64,000 nucleotides of DNA from Vibrio sinensis (GTDB lineage Bacteria; Pseudomonadota; Gammaproteobacteria; Enterobacterales; Vibrionaceae), in contig NZ_QVMU01000001.1 of assembly GCF_003605645.1 (NCBI RefSeq), positions 682,001-746,000 on the forward strand, read 5' to 3'. The notes beneath the pieces were generated by a model. It had not been told where the DNA came from and made no database searches. It saw nothing but the letters and a program-made list of their open reading frames with translations. Shown piece after piece: positions 17,065 through 26,143 of this stretch (positions are counted from its first letter, which is position 1; each line of letters opens with the position of its first letter). Both the position numbers and the translations under genes were made by a program.

Positions 17065-18654
17065 TTATGCCTCTGCCATCATGGCCTTGTATTTCATTTG
17101 ATCCTCATACATTTCCAAGAAAACTTTATATTTGGCGTTATGAAAATCTTGATGGGTCATGTCGGGACTGACGCGCTCACCCTCACGTCCCATATTTTTT
17201 ACCGCGTCCATCAAACTTGGGTAGACTCTGCTAGCTGCGGCCCCTAGCATCGCAGCTCCGAGAATTACCGCTTCCGGCTCTTCAGAAAGTACAACATCAC
17301 AGCCAGTAATATTGGCGTGTTCTCTTAACCAAATAGGATTTTTCGTACCACCACCACACATGGTTATTTTGGTAATCTCATGACCATTTTTACGCATCGC
17401 TTCAATAATATGACGGGTTCCATAAGACACCGATTGGATCGCGGCTAAATACTCTACTGCTAATGTGTCTAGGGTTTCGTCAAGGCTCAGCCCTGTTACC
17501 ATTCCTTTAAGGGTCGGATTGGCTCGCGGTGAACGGTTACCATGGTGATATCCCAACATATGGAATTCAGCCATTAGGCGAGGGTTATCAGTTTCAAGTT
17601 CAATGACTTTTTGGTTCAGAATTTCGTACACACTACGTTTTTCAACTTCAGCGCGTTGTCTCAATGACTGGTATTCAGCAGAACTGCGAATTACATGATC
17701 AACTAATGCTCCAGCAGCACTTTGCCCGCCTTCAAGCAGCCAGTAATCGGGCAGCATTGCTCCCCAATAAGGGCCCCAAACACCGGGGACATACGTTTCT
17801 TTTTTTGTCACAGCCATATGACAAGATGAAGTGCCACCAATAATGGCAAGAGTTGATTCAGGCTCATCACCAATAATGGCTAACCCACCAGCATGCGCAT
17901 CAATAATGCCAGTTGATACTACTGTATTTGTAGTGAGACCCAGTTCAAACGCTGCCTTTTCACTAAGATTACCAGCGCTCACACCGAGATCCGCAATTGA
18001 GCCAGCCACTTTATTGTCGGTAATAACATCGGTTAAGTTAGTTTTCTCTAATAAAGAGTGTGCCCACTCTTTTTGATGCGCAAGATAGTTCCATTTACAG
18101 CTTTTGGTACAAACGCTACGTATAGGATTATTAGTCGCTTTAAAAACCAGAAAATCAGCTAAATCGAATAACTTATCTATTTTCTTATATTGCTCTGGTG
18201 CGTGTTTTTTTAGCCATAGTATTTTGGGTAATTCCATTTCAGGGCTAACTTCGCCCCCAACAAATTTCAATGCATCATCAGCCGTTGCGTTTATTTCACG
18301 TGCTTCTTTAATTGCTCTATGGTCCATCCACATTATGATATTTTTATTATTATCATTGGTTATAGAAACCGTGGTAGGCATATTATTATCATCTAAAGCG
18401 ACAAGTGAACACGTTGCATCAAAACCAATACCGGATATATCCTCAGGATTAACACCACTCTCTCTTAAAGCATCTTTAACTGCATTACAAACTTGTGACC
18501 AAATATCATCAGAAGATTGTTCTACATGATCTTTTTTAGGTCTAAATTGCATTATCGGGTAAACAGCCATACCCAACTTACGTCCTGCTTCATCAAAAAT
18601 GCCAGCTCTAGCACTCCCAGAACCTACATCTACACCGACCAGATAGTTACTCAT
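17065..18654 (-). CDS. FGGY-family carbohydrate kinase (ribulokinase type)
   Basis: ATP-dependent kinase of about 529 residues resembling the bacterial/eukaryotic FGGY D-ribulokinase group. The N-terminal ATP-binding block is YLVGVDVGSGSARAGIFD; further blocks are GIGFDATCSLVA, IIMWMDHRA, a second-domain GGTSSCHMAVT, WLLEGGQSAAGALVDHV and CGGGTKNPIWLREHANITG. It probably phosphorylates a ketopentose or related ketose brought in by the adjacent ABC importer; it is distinct from fucK in the same locus. The ATG at 18654 is chosen because the FGGY fold starts there; an in-frame extension to 18741 would run through the palindromic operator-like sequence. Confidence 0.88.
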   Translation of the reverse strand: MSNYLVGVDVGSGSARAGIFDEAGRKLGMAVYPIMQFRPKKDHVEQSSDDIWSQVCNAVKDALRESGVNPEDISGIGFDATCSLVALDDNNMPTTVSITNDNNKNIIMWMDHRAIKEAREINATADDALKFVGGEVSPEMELPKILWLKKHAPEQYKKIDKLFDLADFLVFKATNNPIRSVCTKSCKWNYLAHQKEWAHSLLEKTNLTDVITDNKVAGSIADLGVSAGNLSEKAAFELGLTTNTVVSTGIIDAHAGGLAIIGDEPESTLAIIGGTSSCHMAVTKKETYVPGVWGPYWGAMLPDYWLLEGGQSAAGALVDHVIRSSAEYQSLRQRAEVEKRSVYEILNQKVIELETDNPRLMAEFHMLGYHHGNRSPRANPTLKGMVTGLSLDETLDTLAVEYLAAIQSVSYGTRHIIEAMRKNGHEITKITMCGGGTKNPIWLREHANITGCDVVLSEEPEAVILGAAMLGAAASRVYPSLMDAVKNMGREGERVSPDMTHQDFHNAKYKVFLEMYEDQMKYKAMMAEA

Positions 18655-18692
18655 TTTATCAATTTCCTTTGATAGATGCTCAAAACTTAGCC

Positions 18693-18710
18693 TGCTAACT
18701 CGTGTTAGCA
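18693..18710. promoter_or_regulatory. Palindrome TGCTAAC-TCGT-GTTAGCA (candidate operator)
   Basis: A perfect inverted repeat lies 39-56 bp upstream of the kinase start, a usual operator position. Its inner 16 bases match the palindrome at 1864-1889 exactly, including the asymmetric centre TCGT. Confidence 0.55.
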
Positions 18711-18820
18711 AATTTATAGCAACGGAGAGTTGAACACACAATGTACAGATCGATGAAATGTGATATAACGCTTGATAAGCTCAGTGCATGCCAAAGAAAA
18801 TTTGCGTTAATGCACACTAT

Positions 18821-18836
18821 ACTTTCTTACGAAAGT
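18821..18836. promoter_or_regulatory. Inverted repeat ACTTTC-TTAC-GAAAGT upstream of the LacI gene
   Basis: A 6-4-6 inverted repeat sits about 40 bp before the LacI-family start codon in the divergent promoter region. It could be an autoregulatory site. The evidence is only symmetry and position. Confidence 0.3.
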
Positions 18837-18876
18837 TAAATATTAAGTAGAACTATAAGAAGCGAATATAATAAAA

Positions 18877-19878
18877 ATGGCTATGACAATTGAACAAATC
18901 GCCAACAACTTAGGCGTTTCTATTACGACAGTGAAGCTGGTTTATAATGGGAAAGCCGATAAATATCGTATTTCCAAAAAAACTCAATCTAGAGTATTGG
19001 ATTTTATAGAAGAACATGGAATTACGGTAAATCAAACGGCTAGAAACTTAAAACTAAAAAAAACCAACACGCTTGGATTAGTAATACCAAGAATAACCAA
19101 TATATTTTTCTCCTCATTAATCGAATGTTTAGAAAAAGAGTGTAATAAATCAGGTTTCCAACTGGTTACAGCTTCTTCTTACAGTCGTGACGATAAAGAA
19201 ATGGAAGCAACTCGTAATCTGATTGAACGCGGTGTCGACGGTTTATTTATTGTCCCCAATTCTAAGAAACAACAAAAAGACACTATCAAGAAATACGCGA
19301 ATAAACCGATCATTTTCTTGGATCGTGATTTCCAGATAGAAAACCAATCCACGATTATCACCGATAACTACCAAGGTTTCTTAGAGATCACTGACCAAAT
19401 TTTGGCAAAGCAAGTTTCTGAAATCTATGTAATGAGTGGTGATTGCCACCTACCTAGTATCCGATCCCGTCTTCAAGGCTTTACTGACAGTTATAAAAAT
19501 CACAATCTAGAACCGGTACCAAACTGGCTACATGCCGTAACGAACAGTACATTTGAAGATGGTTACAATGGTATGCAATCGCTATTTGATGAATTGAAAC
19601 GTATACCAGAATCCATTGTGTTTTCTTCTTTGCCAATCTTAGAAGGGGCGCTTCATTTCATAAAATCGCAAAAAGGGACGATCCCCACATCTGTGATCAT
19701 CGGTACGTTCGATGATCATACTATGCTGGAGTTTTTGCCGAACTCAGTAATCTCAGCAAAACAGGATGCTGTAGGTATCGCGAAAAATGCATGTGCTTTG
19801 ATTGAGAAAAAGATCAATAGCAAGGAAAAGACACACGCAAAACTCATCATTCCGGCAACGCTTATTAGTCGAAATTGA
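18877..19878 (+). CDS. LacI-family transcriptional regulator
   Basis: Sugar-responsive repressor of 333 residues. The N-terminal helix-turn-helix reads MTIEQIANNLGVSITTVKLVYNG, with the hinge-helix region near NQTARNLKLKKTNTLGLVIP. The ligand domain has the usual LacI blocks IERGVDGLFIVPNS and a DRD segment near residue 150. It is divergent from the FGGY kinase and ABC genes, so it most likely controls them and possibly the fuc genes. The start may be the ATG at 18877 or the one 6 bp later. A strong bidirectional terminator follows. Confidence 0.92.
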   Translation: MAMTIEQIANNLGVSITTVKLVYNGKADKYRISKKTQSRVLDFIEEHGITVNQTARNLKLKKTNTLGLVIPRITNIFFSSLIECLEKECNKSGFQLVTASSYSRDDKEMEATRNLIERGVDGLFIVPNSKKQQKDTIKKYANKPIIFLDRDFQIENQSTIITDNYQGFLEITDQILAKQVSEIYVMSGDCHLPSIRSRLQGFTDSYKNHNLEPVPNWLHAVTNSTFEDGYNGMQSLFDELKRIPESIVFSSLPILEGALHFIKSQKGTIPTSVIIGTFDDHTMLEFLPNSVISAKQDAVGIAKNACALIEKKINSKEKTHAKLIIPATLISRN

Positions 19879-19937
19879 GCCGTTTCAACTATGTTCGTTT
19901 CAACTATGTTCTGGTAAATAAAAACGTTATGGCAAGT

Positions 19938-19976
19938 AAAAAACCGATATCTAAGCTAGATATCGGTTTTTTATTT
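19938..19976. terminator. Bidirectional terminator between lacI-type and allE-type genes
   Basis: Perfect 15-bp arms (19938-19952 and 19958-19972) read AAAAAACCGATATCT and its complement, with a 5-base loop. A-run and T-run flank the stem on opposite sides, so both convergent genes can use it. Confidence 0.92.
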
Positions 19977-20003
19977 TACTTATAGAATTGTAAGGTAAGA
20001 ACT

Positions 20004-20840
20004 CTAATTCTTCGGACGGATAAATGGCATATGACGGTTGACGTCTTTATACAGAAGATAACGGAATGGACCTGGACCACCCGCGTAACAAGATTGGGGG
20101 CAAAATGCGCGTAACCACATAAAGTCACCCGCTTCCACTTCTACCCAATCTTGATTGAGGTGATAGACAGCTTTGCCTTGTAGGACATACAAGCCATGTT
20201 CCATAACATGTGTTTCGTCAAATGGAATCACCGTGCCTGGTTGGAAAGTGACTATATTGACATGCATATCATGACGCATATCTGTTGGATCAACAAAGCG
20301 CGTAGTGGCCCACCCATCATCGGTATCTGGCATCGAGATTGGGGACAAATCGTTCTCATTCGTCACAAATGCTTCGGGCATCTCAAGTCCCTCAACAAAT
20401 TGATACGCTTTTCGTACCCAATGGAATCGTGCTGGTTGATCGCTATGATTACGCACGGTCCACTGACAACCTGGAGGTAAAAACGCGTAGCCCCCTTCTG
20501 TCATATGATGTGGGATGCCTTCAATAGTGATATCCATTTCACCCGCAACCACAAATATAACCCCCTCAGCATTGGGATCGAGCTCTGGGCGTTCTGAGCC
20601 ACCTTTTTGTTCTATTTCAACAATGTATTGCGAAAACGTCTCAGAAAAACCACTTAATGGGCGAGCAATCACCCACATGCGCATGTTATCCCAAAATGGT
20701 AAAAAACTAGTGACTATATCTGTCATTACACGTTTAGGAATAATCGCATAAGCGTCTGTTAATACAGCACGATCTGACAAGAGTTGAGTTTGTGGAGGCA
20801 ATCCACCTTGCGGTGAATAATATTGATGTTTATTCGTCAT
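20004..20840 (-). CDS. allE: (S)-ureidoglycine aminohydrolase (bicupin)
   Basis: Manganese-dependent bicupin that releases ammonia from (S)-ureidoglycine to give (S)-ureidoglycolate in allantoin breakdown. The protein of about 278 residues has two cupin units: the first contains EGVIFVVAGEMDITIEG and GGYAFLPPGCQWTVRN, the second FDETHVMEHGLYVLQGKAVYHLNQ followed by EAGDFMWLRAFCPQSCYAGG, where metal-binding His, Glu and Gln are expected. The YYSPQGGLPPQTQLLSDRA start is typical of the family. The ATG at 20840 has AAGGA 10 bases upstream; an in-frame start at 20906 lacks a good site. No other allantoin gene is nearby, and the gene is divergent from a LysR regulator. Confidence 0.9.
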   Translation of the reverse strand: MTNKHQYYSPQGGLPPQTQLLSDRAVLTDAYAIIPKRVMTDIVTSFLPFWDNMRMWVIARPLSGFSETFSQYIVEIEQKGGSERPELDPNAEGVIFVVAGEMDITIEGIPHHMTEGGYAFLPPGCQWTVRNHSDQPARFHWVRKAYQFVEGLEMPEAFVTNENDLSPISMPDTDDGWATTRFVDPTDMRHDMHVNIVTFQPGTVIPFDETHVMEHGLYVLQGKAVYHLNQDWVEVEAGDFMWLRAFCPQSCYAGGPGPFRYLLYKDVNRHMPFIRPKN

Positions 20841-21046
20841 ATCTTGTGGTCCTTCATACAAGAGTAGTAATCCATACTGTTTGAATAGGTTAACTCCCCT
20901 ATTCAAATCAGGTTAGTCCACATTCGACAGCTCCGCGCGATGGTGGATTTAACGACTAAGACCAGTATGCCCTAAACATCTATGATTGATAATTTAAATA
21001 ATTTAATTATTATCAGTGGATATACCACTAGTTAATAAGAGCAAAT
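20841..21046. promoter_or_regulatory. Divergent promoter region of allE and the LysR gene
   Basis: A 206-bp divergent region. Symmetric AT-rich sequence (GATAATTTAAATAATT then TTATTATC) lies at 20988-21014, and a 5-5-5 inverted repeat AGTGG-ATATA-CCACT at 21015-21029 ends 17 bp before the LysR start. Either could be a LysR binding site. Confidence 0.45.
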
Positions 21047-21916
21047 ATGCAGCATACGTTAGACCCAATTTTATTGCGCAGTTTGGTTGCCGTCGTAGAC
21101 AATGGCAACTTTACTCGTGCTGCAGAAAGTACTCATTTAACTCAGTCAACCATCAGTCAGCAGATTAAAAAACTGGAAGCTCAACTCGGTTGCCAACTGT
21201 TAACGCGCAAAAAACGTTACACCATCGCCACCCCCGAAGGCGAAAGAATCGTCACTTACGCTCGTCGAATTTTAGCTATGATGGAAGATGCTATCGCACA
21301 GACGGCAATCACGGCAGAGCAAAGGCCTATTCGATTAGGAGTACCCGAAGATTTTGCGACTCACGAACTGATGCCAACACTCACTCGCTTCGCGAAAATG
21401 TTTCCGGATGTTCGTTTGGAAGTTAAGAGTGGGCTGTGTAGTGACATTTGGGCACAGTTTCAGAATCAAGATTTAGATCTTGCTCTTGTCAAACACCGAT
21501 TAGGTACCGCGCAAGGTACAGCCCGTTGGTCTGAACCTCTCTGTTGGATTGATGCAAAAGAGAGTGATAACTTAAGTCAGGTTACTGTCCCTTTAGTTGG
21601 TCTACCGAGCACAGGGCTATACCGTAGTGAAATGGCGCATACTTTTGAGTTGCTAGAAAGAAAATGGCGTATGGCATACATAACAACCAGCTTGTCGGGC
21701 GTCGGTTGTGCCGTCGAAGCTGGCTTAGGTATTTCTTTATTGCCTCAACGTCTTGTTACCAAGTCACATCGTATTCTTGATAAAACGCATGGCTTACCTG
21801 AGGTTGATCCTTTAGAACTATTATTGCATGTATGTACACAGCCATCACACCAAGCTACATTACTTGCTGAGCACCTGATTGAAGCCTGTAATAATATTTT
21901 CAAGTCCATTTCATAG
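21047..21916 (+). CDS. LysR-family transcriptional regulator
   Basis: A 289-residue LysR regulator. The N-terminal winged helix-turn-helix is LDPILLRSLVAVVDNGNFTRAAE then LTQSTISQQIKKLEAQLGCQLLTRKK, closest in feel to the LrhA-like group. The effector domain starts RPIRLGVPEDF near residue 86 and ends with the GLGISLLPQRLV block. It is transcribed away from allE and probably controls it. It converges with the uvrB-like gene with a 54-bp gap and no clear terminator. Confidence 0.9.
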   Translation: MQHTLDPILLRSLVAVVDNGNFTRAAESTHLTQSTISQQIKKLEAQLGCQLLTRKKRYTIATPEGERIVTYARRILAMMEDAIAQTAITAEQRPIRLGVPEDFATHELMPTLTRFAKMFPDVRLEVKSGLCSDIWAQFQNQDLDLALVKHRLGTAQGTARWSEPLCWIDAKESDNLSQVTVPLVGLPSTGLYRSEMAHTFELLERKWRMAYITTSLSGVGCAVEAGLGISLLPQRLVTKSHRILDKTHGLPEVDPLELLLHVCTQPSHQATLLAEHLIEACNNIFKSIS

Positions 21917-21970
21917 CGACTGTTCTGTTTTGTTCTCGCAGAATTTTCTTTAGTGCCGTTAAGCATGGCT

Positions 21971-23947
21971 CTACATAAAAATAAACTGACGATATAAACA
22001 ATCAAGCTCTGCTCTAATCCGTTTAATGTCACTCACATTTTTTTCGGTTACAGCGACAAGCAGATATTTTTCGCGCTCATTAATTTCCTTGCATAAACGA
22101 GGCAACCCATCACAGAAGGCAACACTATGACTGGCTTGCTGCTGAGCGATTTCTATGCTTGATGCAATTTTTCGACTAGAAGATTTAGGAGCTATGCCAT
22201 TAGCCTGATTATAAATGATTTGTCGTTCGCGTCGTTCTCTTGATTCGTCTATCGCTTGCTTCATAGCAACAGTGATTTTGTCTGCATAAAGAATCGCTTT
22301 CCCGTTCGCATTACGTGCTGCACGGCCAATAATTTGAATTAAAGCTTCTACCGAACGTAAAAAACCAGCATGGTCCGCGTCTAAAATAGCAACCAAAGAG
22401 GCTTCAGGTATGTCTAGTCCTTCTCGTAAAAGGTTAATACCGATGAGTACATCAAAATCCCCAGCCCTTAAGCCATTAATAATCGCGACTCTATCTGATG
22501 TTTTAATATCCGAGTGTAAATAGCGTACACGAATGCCTTTATCCGCCATAAAATCATGTAACTCTTCAGCACTACGTTTCGTTAATGTAGTGACTAAAAT
22601 CCTCTCGTTTCTTGCAGTTCGCTGATGGATTTCCTCTAATAAATCTTCCATATTATTGCTTGAAGGACGCACTTCAACCTCTGGGTCTAATAGACCGGTT
22701 GGACGAATAATTTGCTCTACAACCACACCATTTGAGCGCTGGACTTCATACTTACCCGGTGTCGCTGAAACAAAAATGGTCTGAGGTTTAACCTGTTCAA
22801 ACTCAGCAAAGTTTAACGGACGATTATTACGCGCTGAGGGCAAACGAAATCCGTACTCAATTAATGTATCTTTACGACTTCGATCTGACTTCGACATAGC
22901 TGTGATTTGCGGCACCATGGCATGGGATTCATCAATAAAAACTAAACCATCTTTAGGTAAATAATCCATCAATGTCGTCGGGGGTAACGCTAGGTCTCTA
23001 TCATTTAAGTAACAAGCATAATTTTCGATTCCTGAGCAGTAGCCAAACTGCTGCATCATCTCAATATCATTCATACAACGTTCGTAAAGCCTTGCAGCTT
23101 CGGTCAATCGATTTTCTGCATTCAACTCGGCAACTCGCTCTTCCATCTCAAGTCGAATTAATTCACTCGCTTTCCGTACCTTTTCTATCGAAGAACCATA
23201 AAGTGTTTTTGGGGATAACCTATATTCATCACACTGGCGTAACACCTGCTCTGTTACAGAATCAGTCCAGCTTATACGTATTACTATTCCATCTTTCAAT
23301 TCAATACGGATCGCTTCTTGAGCAGAGTCTGCAGGAAATATATCGATGGTGTTACCTTGTATGCGGAACCCTGCGCGCTTTAATCGTAGTTCCGTATGTG
23401 TGTAGTGCAATTGATCCAAACGCTCAATTAACCAGTTCTTATCTAATTTCTGTCCTAAGACAAAGGGGATTTGTAAATCTCGATAAGCTTGTGGGTCCCC
23501 TAATCCATACACAGAGGAAACTGAGGCTATTACTACAACGTCTCGACGTTCTATCAAGGACTTAGTTGCTGACAAGCGCTGGCGCTCTAACTGTTCATTA
23601 ATCGCCGAATCCTTACGAATAAACCGTCCTGTACTAGGAATGTAAATTTCTGGCTGAAAATAATCATAATAAGAAACAAAATACTCTACCGCATTTTCAG
23701 GGAAGAACCGCTGCATCTCACTGTAAAGTTGAGATGCTAATGTTTTATTATGCGCCAATATCAAAGTTGGCCGCTGTAACCGATGGATCACATTTGCCAT
23801 GGTGAATGTTTTACCTGAACCAGTGACCCCTTTTAGCGTTTGGTGGCTAGCTCCGTTATTAATACCAGCAATTAATCTCGCAATGGCTTCTGGTTGATCC
23901 CCCGATGGTGGATAATCCGAGTGGAGAATAAAGGTATTCTTAGACAT
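21971..23947 (-). CDS. uvrB: UvrB-like excinuclease subunit, divergent second-copy-like form
   Basis: DNA helicase-like damage-recognition protein of UvrABC nucleotide excision repair, about 658 residues. Visible parts are Walker A GVTGSGKT, the beta-hairpin YYDYFQPEIYIPST (the usual fourth aromatic Tyr is Phe), FIDESHAMVPQ, RSRKDTLIEYGFRLPSA, VSATPGKYE and the helicase blocks LLREGLDIPEASLVAILDAD and IGRAARNANG. It differs from standard UvrB at conserved spots (FLRSVEALIQIIGR in place of FLRSERSLIQTIGR), and its C-terminal UVR motif is degenerate. ATG at 23947 has AAGGAG nine bases ahead. It stands alone without uvrA or a visible SOS box, so a second copy is likely (inference). Confidence 0.87.
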   Translation of the reverse strand: MSKNTFILHSDYPPSGDQPEAIARLIAGINNGASHQTLKGVTGSGKTFTMANVIHRLQRPTLILAHNKTLASQLYSEMQRFFPENAVEYFVSYYDYFQPEIYIPSTGRFIRKDSAINEQLERQRLSATKSLIERRDVVVIASVSSVYGLGDPQAYRDLQIPFVLGQKLDKNWLIERLDQLHYTHTELRLKRAGFRIQGNTIDIFPADSAQEAIRIELKDGIVIRISWTDSVTEQVLRQCDEYRLSPKTLYGSSIEKVRKASELIRLEMEERVAELNAENRLTEAARLYERCMNDIEMMQQFGYCSGIENYACYLNDRDLALPPTTLMDYLPKDGLVFIDESHAMVPQITAMSKSDRSRKDTLIEYGFRLPSARNNRPLNFAEFEQVKPQTIFVSATPGKYEVQRSNGVVVEQIIRPTGLLDPEVEVRPSSNNMEDLLEEIHQRTARNERILVTTLTKRSAEELHDFMADKGIRVRYLHSDIKTSDRVAIINGLRAGDFDVLIGINLLREGLDIPEASLVAILDADHAGFLRSVEALIQIIGRAARNANGKAILYADKITVAMKQAIDESRERRERQIIYNQANGIAPKSSSRKIASSIEIAQQQASHSVAFCDGLPRLCKEINEREKYLLVAVTEKNVSDIKRIRAELDCLYRQFIFM

Positions 23948-24343
23948 CTTCGTCATCTCCTTGATAATAGAGACTTCAAGTATATGTCTACATCTGTAAG
24001 TCTGCTCTAATCGTTAATTGTGTTATACGAATGACGGTCAACTCACTCTCACTGCAAACATTTTTATCTCGAAATCCAAACCAACCATAAAAAGGCCATA
24101 TACAGCCCCTCTATTAAATAAGCAACTAATGATAATGACGATCAATACAAGGCATTATCTAATAACTCTTTTATAAACAATGATATATAGAGACATTACC
24201 TACGGCTCATTGTTAGTTACTAGAAATCTTAGATATGCGTCATAATTTACAAAAAGGACAATAACAAACACTGATATTTCTTGATGTGCATCATAAATAA
24301 TCCTGTCATTTCAAATAGATAATGCGATCCTAACATATGGAAA
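23948..24343. other. Divergent intergenic region between uvrB-like and chemoreceptor genes
   Basis: About 390 bp without a gene. It carries promoters for both genes. No LexA box (CTGT-N8-ACAG) was seen near the uvrB-like start. An FNR-like palindrome lies near the chemoreceptor start. Confidence 0.5.
24281..24294. promoter_or_regulatory. FNR-like box TTGATGTGCATCAT
   Basis: It matches the FNR consensus TTGAT-N4-ATCAA at all but the last base and lies 50 bp upstream of the chemoreceptor start. It may link expression to low oxygen; a CRP-type half-site reading is weaker. Confidence 0.4.
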
Positions 24344-25972
24344 ATGGCTCATTTTATGAAACTCAGTAATATCTCTGTTCGCAACAAACTTTTTTCACTG
24401 GTCGCGTTCTCATCTGTACTTTTGATTTCTGCTTGTCTCTACAATTTGAACGAACAAAAGAAAAGCGCTCTTCATGAACGCGAAAGTAAGCTCCGCTCCC
24501 AAGTAGAAGTGGTTGTTAGCTTACTCGATCACTTCTATCAATTGCGTAATGACATAGGGATAGAAAACGCAAAACTAGAAGCAATGAAAGCTATTCAAAC
24601 CATTCGCTATGATGGGGACAACTATTTTTGGATCCTAACTCCAAACTCTAAAGTTATATTGCACCCAGCAAAACCTGAACTCAACGGCGTGGATGCCAAG
24701 AGTTTCAAAGATGGTGCCGGTAAATTTCATTGGCAAGAAATGGTTCAAATTGCGCAAAAATCAGGTTCGGGTTTCATCGATTACCGATGGCTTAGTCCGG
24801 AGGGCGACCTAAAAGATAAAATCTCATACGTTCAACTTTACCCTGAATGGGAGTGGATTGTTGGTTCTGGAATCCTAGTCGCCGATATCCAAGAAACGTT
24901 TTATGAAGACGCGGTTAAAGAAGCGATCGTTGCGACAATCCTTATTGCCGCTCTTTCTGTTCTCGGTTATCTAATTTCAAATAATATTGTCGAGCCTTTG
25001 CGCAAACTAGTTAAAAATATCCATAAAATTGCGGATGGTGACCTGACTGTAAGAATGAACGTAAGCCGAACAGATGAACTTGGTGAAATGAGCAACGAAA
25101 TTGACCGTATGCTAGAAAAGCTAAGAGATACTCTCACGATGGCTCACGAATCTGCACAGCAATCTTCCAATCTTGCTTATAGTATTGCTCAAGCAAGTGA
25201 AGAAGTTGCTACCAGCGTGAATAACCAACATTCACAGTTAGAAGTGATTTCGACAGCAATGGCAGAAATGAGTACTACGATCTCTGATGTTGCTAGCAAT
25301 GCTGAAAGCACAGCCCAGAGCACCGCTCTAGTGACTGGATACGCAGAACAAAGCGGCTGCGAAATGGAAAAAACGACAAAAACCATTTCAGATGTATCAC
25401 ACAATATCGCTTCTGCTAACCAGATGGTGGTCGAACTACAAGCGGGTGTGAACGAAATCAGTGCTGTGGTCAGTGTTATTCGCGATGTTTCGGAACAAAC
25501 AAATTTATTAGCACTCAATGCTGCGATTGAAGCTGCTCGTGCTGGAGATCAAGGGCGTGGTTTTGCCGTGGTTGCAGATGAAGTACGTAACCTAGCTGGT
25601 CGCACCCAACAATCAACCGACGAAGTTCAGCAAACAATCGATTCTTTGGTCAAACGTACTCTTCGTACTGTTGAAGCAATGGAGCAAAGTAACCTAAAGG
25701 TAGAGCAAAGTGTTACTATTTCTCAATCAACCCAATCTCAACTAACAACCATGGTTGAAGAGTTATCCCGATCTAATGACATGGCCGCGCAAATTGCAGC
25801 AGCGTCGGAGCAACAGGGGTTGGTAGCCAATGAAATGACCCAGAATGTTATGGCAATTCATCTCGCGGCTAATGAAGTGAAAGACGCTTCTCAAATGCTT
25901 GCAAAAGAGAGCCAAAACCTTGCAACGACGTCACAATTACTCAACGAACAACTAAAACACTTCAAAGTGTAA
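24344..25972 (+). CDS. Methyl-accepting chemotaxis protein with a periplasmic Cache domain
   Basis: Membrane chemoreceptor of 542 residues. Order: first membrane helix ([20 protein letters not shown]), periplasmic single-Cache domain (about 45-185, with [10 protein letters not shown] and [12 protein letters not shown]), second helix ([17 protein letters not shown]), HAMP linker ([15 protein letters not shown] onward), and the long signalling helix with the invariant hairpin tip [35 protein letters not shown] (about residues 387-421). sCache_2 receptors often sense small carboxylates; the ligand is unknown. The start could be the ATG at 24344 or at 24356; neither has a strong ribosome binding site. 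A hairpin terminator follows. Confidence 0.94.
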   Translation: MAHFMKLSNISVRNKLFSLVAFSSVLLISACLYNLNEQKKSALHERESKLRSQVEVVVSLLDHFYQLRNDIGIENAKLEAMKAIQTIRYDGDNYFWILTPNSKVILHPAKPELNGVDAKSFKDGAGKFHWQEMVQIAQKSGSGFIDYRWLSPEGDLKDKISYVQLYPEWEWIVGSGILVADIQETFYEDAVKEAIVATILIAALSVLGYLISNNIVEPLRKLVKNIHKIADGDLTVRMNVSRTDELGEMSNEIDRMLEKLRDTLTMAHESAQQSSNLAYSIAQASEEVATSVNNQHSQLEVISTAMAEMSTTISDVASNAESTAQSTALVTGYAEQSGCEMEKTTKTISDVSHNIASANQMVVELQAGVNEISAVVSVIRDVSEQTNLLALNAAIEAARAGDQGRGFAVVADEVRNLAGRTQQSTDEVQQTIDSLVKRTLRTVEAMEQSNLKVEQSVTISQSTQSQLTTMVEELSRSNDMAAQIAAASEQQGLVANEMTQNVMAIHLAANEVKDASQMLAKESQNLATTSQLLNEQLKHFKV

Positions 25973-26005
25973 TTTCATTCATAGAAATTACTACGTAATA
26001 CACTT

Positions 26006-26038
26006 AAATCGTCACTCTTTTTTAGAGTGGCGATTTTT
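26006..26038 (+). terminator. Terminator of the chemoreceptor gene
   Basis: The stem AAATCGTCACTCT/AGAGTGGCGATTT (one G-U pair) closes a T-rich loop and is followed by TTTTT, 34 bp after the stop codon. Confidence 0.85.
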
Positions 26039-26143
26039 AATAACCATCTAATCGACTCTTCGTTCTGAGTTATATTAACCAAGCTTCTAGAATCGCCTAT
26101 TCTTTACATTCTAAACTGTCACCTTATTTCAAGTTGTACCGTT

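Noticed and set aside
18655..18741. N-terminal extension of the FGGY kinase by 29 codons.
   Set aside because: The extension has no family features, lies over the palindromic operator candidate, and the FGGY fold starts at the ATG at 18654.
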